The translations under genes were made by a program, and so were the position numbers. 8,965 bases of DNA. It comes from Gammaproteobacteria bacterium. Lineage in GTDB: Bacteria; Pseudomonadota; Gammaproteobacteria; Pseudomonadales; Azotimanducaceae_A. Shown one piece after another: positions 7,027 to 8,965 of this stretch (within the stretch, counting starts at the first letter, position 1; every line of letters begins with the position of its first letter). The stretch is from assembly GCA_028819775.1 (NCBI GenBank), contig JAPPKV010000220.1, positions 1-8,965 of the forward strand. The letters are read 5' to 3'. The notes below the pieces were generated by a model. That model was given only the letters and a program-made list of their open reading frames with translations. It had not been told where the DNA came from and did no database searches.

Positions 7027-7072
7027 GGAACGTCGCGCCGAGCCCACACTTCCCCGAGTGGCCTACACGGGA

Positions 7073-7090
7073 TGTAAAACATTATTGACA
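7073..7090. promoter_or_regulatory. Operator O1 (TGTAAA-N6-TTGACA)
   Basis: TGTAAA (7073-7078), six bases, then TTGACA (7085-7090) form an 18-bp inverted repeat. Its right half is the -35 box of the cassette promoter. Compared with the reverse complement of the second site at 7101-7118, 15 of 18 bases agree, so the two are inverted copies. The probable ligand is the XRE repressor encoded at 7575, bound as a dimer; this is inferred from position and symmetry. Confidence 0.65.
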
Positions 7091-7113
7091 CGTCAGGCTG
7101 TGTCAAGTATATT
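7085..7113 (+). promoter_or_regulatory. Strong sigma70-type promoter of the DUF2178/XRE cassette
   Basis: A perfect -35 hexamer TTGACA (7085-7090) and a -10 hexamer TATATT (7108-7113, five of six consensus bases) are separated by exactly 17 bases. Transcription should start near 7120, giving a leader of about 30 bases before the ATG at 7153. Both hexamers are embedded in the two operators, so repressor binding would exclude RNA polymerase. It is the best promoter in the window and sits in a conspicuously AT-rich island. Confidence 0.75.
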
Positions 7114-7118
7114 TTACA
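7101..7118. promoter_or_regulatory. Operator O2 (TGTCAA-N6-TTTACA)
   Basis: TGTCAA (7101-7106), six bases, then TTTACA (7113-7118) form an 18-bp inverted repeat that covers the -10 box. It mirrors O1, with a start-to-start distance of 28 bp. O1 and O2 share a dyad centred between 7095 and 7096. A further lone half-site TGTCAA lies at 7122-7127, 21 bp after the first half of O2, without a matching partner. Confidence 0.65.
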
Positions 7119-7152
7119 CCATGTCAACTAAATCAGATACGGGAGAGACACC

Positions 7153-7572
7153 ATGGACACGTCCTTCGAGGAGAAGAGCGTCTGGATTCAACTCGTCGGT
7201 CTCGTCGTGGGGTTGGGCGGCTACCTGGCCGTCGCCGGCCTCATGCTGTGGAACGGTGTCAGTGCCCTACCAGCCTTCGTGCCGGTCTTCGCGGTGGCGA
7301 TCGTTCTCGTCGTGGCCATCAACATCGCGGGACACGTCGTCGCGGCGATCGTCAGCCGGACGGACGAGGCCGACGAACGCGACCGGCTCATCGGGTGTGT
7401 CGCGGAAAGCCGGTCGTCGTGGATTCTGGGCGTCGGCGTCATTGGCGCGATCATGGCGCTGATCCTGTCGGTGGGCGGAGTCTGGGTGGCCCACCTTCTC
7501 CTCATCTCGCTGTTCGGCTCCGAGGTGGCGAAGGACGTGTTGCAGATCGTCTACTACCGCCGGGGGATCTGA
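7153..7572 (+). CDS. DUF2178-like four-helix membrane protein
   Basis: A 139-residue integral membrane protein with four predicted helices at about 12-35, 41-66, 90-110 and 112-128. The loop after helix 2 carries a charged motif, RTDEADERDRLIG (73-85), which is the hallmark of DUF2178-type proteins normally paired with a small XRE regulator. The C-terminus, IVYYRRGI, is also typical. The molecular function of the family is unknown. It could sense or modulate the regulator at the membrane, or be the regulated output. The ATG has GGGAGAGA at 7141-7148 with good spacing. The regulator gene begins two bases after its stop, so the two are surely co-transcribed from the operator-controlled promoter just upstream. 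Confidence 0.83.
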   Translation: MDTSFEEKSVWIQLVGLVVGLGGYLAVAGLMLWNGVSALPAFVPVFAVAIVLVVAINIAGHVVAAIVSRTDEADERDRLIGCVAESRSSWILGVGVIGAIMALILSVGGVWVAHLLLISLFGSEVAKDVLQIVYYRRGI

Positions 7573-7574
7573 AC

Positions 7575-7823
7575 GTGGCCCAGTCGGGGACGAGCATCCG
7601 CAACCAGATCCGGACGCTGCGGTTCCACCACGGCGAGATGACGCAGCAGCAACTCGCCGACGAGGTCGGTGTCACCCGGCAGACGGTCAACGCGATCGAG
7701 GGCGGCAAGTACTCGCCGTCGCTCGAGGTCGCGTTCCGGATTGCCCACGTGTTCGGCAAGCCGCTCGAGGAAGTGTTTCAGTTCGAGGATCAGTCCATGG
7801 TCTTGCTGCGCAAGAAGCTCTGA
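7575..7823 (+). CDS. XRE-family (HTH_3) small transcriptional regulator
   Basis: An 82-residue protein that is almost entirely one Cro/CI-type helix-turn-helix domain, residues 8-68. The scaffold QQQLADEVGV (24-33) is followed by the recognition helix TRQTVNAIEGGKYSPSL (34-50), then IAHVFGKPLEEVF (56-68). This is the YgzD/YozG-like minimal repressor type usually encoded with DUF2178 proteins. It probably binds as a dimer to the two 18-bp operators around the cassette promoter and represses its own transcription. No ligand domain is present, so the signal may come through the partner membrane protein (inference). I chose the GTG at 7575 because GGGGGA (7562-7567) precedes it by seven bases and the protein length then fits the family. 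The open frame extends upstream to 7248, but that part overlaps the membrane-protein gene. Confidence 0.9.
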   Translation: MAQSGTSIRNQIRTLRFHHGEMTQQQLADEVGVTRQTVNAIEGGKYSPSLEVAFRIAHVFGKPLEEVFQFEDQSMVLLRKKL

Positions 7824-7867
7824 CGTTCGGGCAGACGAGACCCATGTCGGTCAGGAGGTCCGGCGGG

Positions 7868-7873
7868 TACAGT
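7868..7873 (+). promoter_or_regulatory. Possible -10 box giving a leaderless transcript
   Basis: TACAGT ends seven bases before the ATG at 7881, so transcription from it would begin at or next to the start codon. No Shine-Dalgarno is correctly spaced: the AGGAGG at 7853-7858 is 22 bases away. No good -35 hexamer is seen, so this is a weak suggestion. Confidence 0.2.
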
Positions 7874-7880
7874 ATCAATC

Positions 7881-8393
7881 ATGGTTGTTGACATAATCTT
7901 CCCGGAAACGAAGGCCGTAGTCTTGTTCGGCGGTCTGGTCGCCTCTCTGTTGGGCTTGGGAGGCTGGCTGGCTTTCGGGGGATTCGCGTCGGGGACGACC
8001 AAGGTTGCGGGAGTGGGCGTGGCCATCCTCGCGGCCGTCCTCGTGGGGTACCTACTTCTGTTTGCAACGGCGTCCTTGCGTATAGAGAGGGAAGCCGTCG
8101 TGTTGGACATGCCGATATATGGTCATGCCGTTGATCGGAGGCAAGTAGTGCAAGATGGCGCACGGGCTCTGGACTTGATGGAGAGCACTGATCAGATGCC
8201 GACGATTCGGACGAACGGGATTGGCTTGCCGGGCTTGTTGGTTGGGCATGTGAAGCTCAGAGACGGAACGAAGGCGCGGGTGGCATTGACAGACAAGTCG
8301 TCGGTACTCTACTTGCCGTTGTCTGATGGCAGCGCATGGATGGTCAGCGTCGTCGATCCCGATCATGTGGCGGCGAGGTTGACCGAGAGCTAG
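7881..8393 (+). CDS. Two-helix membrane protein with bacterial PH-like domain
   Basis: A 170-residue protein with two membrane helices at about 12-34 and 41-64. A soluble C-terminal domain (about 66-168) follows, with features of bacterial PH-like domains: RTNGIGLPGLLVGHVKLRDG (110-129) and the strand pair VALTDKSSVLYLPLSDG (134-150). These domains probably mediate binding or assembly at the membrane; no specific role is established. The ATG at 7881 is the first possible start in this frame after the regulator gene. The 57-bp gap upstream suggests its own expression signal. Base composition is unlike its neighbours: by hand count about 56 percent GC over 8101-8340, against 73 percent in a sample of the Nudix gene (6541-6600). 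Recent acquisition or relaxed codon selection is possible. It converges on the ChaC-like gene. Confidence 0.75.
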   Translation: MVVDIIFPETKAVVLFGGLVASLLGLGGWLAFGGFASGTTKVAGVGVAILAAVLVGYLLLFATASLRIEREAVVLDMPIYGHAVDRRQVVQDGARALDLMESTDQMPTIRTNGIGLPGLLVGHVKLRDGTKARVALTDKSSVLYLPLSDGSAWMVSVVDPDHVAARLTES

Positions 8394-8419
8394 AGCCGCA
8401 CTGCAGCTATACCGGAAAG

Positions 8420-8437
8420 CCCTGAGACGCCTCAGGG
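8420..8437. terminator. Hairpin between convergent genes, probable bidirectional terminator
   Basis: CCCTGAG (8420-8426) and CTCAGGG (8431-8437) form a perfect 7-bp stem with a four-base loop. It sits in the 48-bp gap between the stops of two convergent genes (8393 and 8442), which is where a shared terminator is expected. No T-tract follows on either strand, so termination may be partial or factor-assisted. Confidence 0.5.
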
Positions 8438-8441
8438 GCGC

Positions 8442-8963
8442 CTACCGCAGGCGCTGGATCAGTGCCTCGACGTGGCCGTCCTGGCAGCCGAGGTCGTCCA
8501 ATGCCGCTGCAAGTTGGAACAGATACTCGCGGTTGCTGCCGCTCGGACCGCGCGAGCGTGCGATCTGCGCGACCATGTCGTCGATGTGCGCAGGCCCCAG
8601 AAAGGCGAGATTTCCCGGTGACGCGATGTAGGTCACGCCGTTCACGGTGTCGCCCGCAGGAGGCGCACCGTCGGTCGCCGACAGCCGCATCGTCACGGGT
8701 ACGCGCTCGTAGCCGTTCTTCTCACGGTGATCGAGGTGCTCGAACACCGTTTCGTCGACGCGGTAGGCGGCACCGACGCACACGGCATCCCGCTCTTCGA
8801 CGAGCGTCACCACGCGGCCCGGCGCATCCGGCGTGCCCCGGTGGTCGTGGGAGCCCTGCCAGAAACGGCGCGCCCAGCCGCGAACGTCGGCACGACGCCG
8901 TTCGTGGTGGGGAAAGTCGACCCGCCAGATCAGCGAGCCGTAGCCGAATACCCAGTGCTGCAC
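8442..8963 (-). CDS. ChaC-like gamma-glutamylcyclotransferase (possibly truncated at right edge)
   Basis: A protein of 173 visible residues of the ChaC family, which cleaves glutathione to 5-oxoproline and Cys-Gly in the cytoplasm. The substrate loop FGYGSLIW lies at 6-13. RFWQGSHDHRGTPDAPGRV (33-51) is the typical glycine/proline-rich segment. The catalytic region LDHREKNGYERV (77-88) contains E81, the presumed acid-base residue. GPSGSNREYL (139-148) is a further family motif. Length is close to the usual 170-230. The visible start is a GTG at 8961-8963, only two bases from the window edge, so an upstream start cannot be excluded and no Shine-Dalgarno can be judged. It is unrelated in direction to the neighbouring plus-strand genes. 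Its activity in this organism is inferred from the motifs only. Confidence 0.9.
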   Translation of the reverse strand: MQHWVFGYGSLIWRVDFPHHERRRADVRGWARRFWQGSHDHRGTPDAPGRVVTLVEERDAVCVGAAYRVDETVFEHLDHREKNGYERVPVTMRLSATDGAPPAGDTVNGVTYIASPGNLAFLGPAHIDDMVAQIARSRGPSGSNREYLFQLAAALDDLGCQDGHVEALIQRLR

Positions 8964-8965
8964 AG

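Noticed and set aside
7027..7072. Possible terminator hairpin after the Nudix gene
   Set aside because: The ACT/AGT pairing around 7047-7059 does not extend into a stable stem and no T-tract follows.
7121..7152. ATG at 7121 as start of the DUF2178-like protein
   Set aside because: It is not in frame with the membrane protein. It coincides with the predicted transcription start and has no ribosome binding site.
7248..7574. Upstream extension of the XRE regulator frame
   Set aside because: It overlaps the DUF2178-like gene and reads as Arg/Gly-rich shadow sequence. The GTG at 7575 with GGGGGA upstream gives the standard family length.
7888..7893. TTGACA inside the start of the PH-like gene, as another operator half-site or -35 box
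   Set aside because: There is no partner half-site at the six-base spacing and no -10 hexamer of quality downstream. It is probably chance.

Overview
The window looks like bacterial chromosome from a GC-rich Gram-negative organism, probably a proteobacterium. An RND efflux permease with its periplasmic adaptor implies two membranes, and the acyl-CoA dehydrogenase, nitronate-monooxygenase-type and NUDT19-like Nudix genes are common in aerobic, fatty-acid-using proteobacteria. No rRNA, tRNA, CRISPR array, transposase or integrase is visible, and I cannot name the species.

Left half (1-5541, minus strand): a compact five-gene run read right to left. It holds an FMN-dependent nitronate monooxygenase/enoyl-reductase-like enzyme, a small SbcD-like metallophosphoesterase, an acyl-CoA dehydrogenase, an RND adaptor (membrane fusion protein) and the N-terminal 420 residues of an RND permease that runs off the left edge. 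Junctions are +6, +13, +23 and -4 bp, so one transcript is likely. It would combine oxidative, CoA-linked chemistry with export.

Middle (5542-7026): a 226-bp divergent intergenic region holds short inverted repeats and a possible -10 box. It is followed on the plus strand by a DUF1640-like coiled-coil protein with one C-terminal membrane segment and an in-frame 21-bp tandem repeat. A Nudix hydrolase with an expanded Nudix box follows, essentially abutting it.

Right part (7027-8965): an AT-rich promoter carries two 18-bp inverted-repeat operators placed symmetrically over a strong sigma70-type promoter. It drives a DUF2178-like four-helix membrane protein and a small XRE-family repressor, a two-gene autoregulated cassette. 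Next is a two-helix membrane protein with a bacterial PH-like domain, of lower GC content. It converges on a ChaC-like gamma-glutamylcyclotransferase at the right edge, with a hairpin terminator between the two.

Most of the content belongs to recognisable families. The parts most worth a second look are the operator architecture of the DUF2178/XRE cassette, the mixed efflux/acyl-CoA/phosphoesterase operon, and the repeat-bearing coiled-coil gene. I see no clear sign of a wholly new defence or mobile system.
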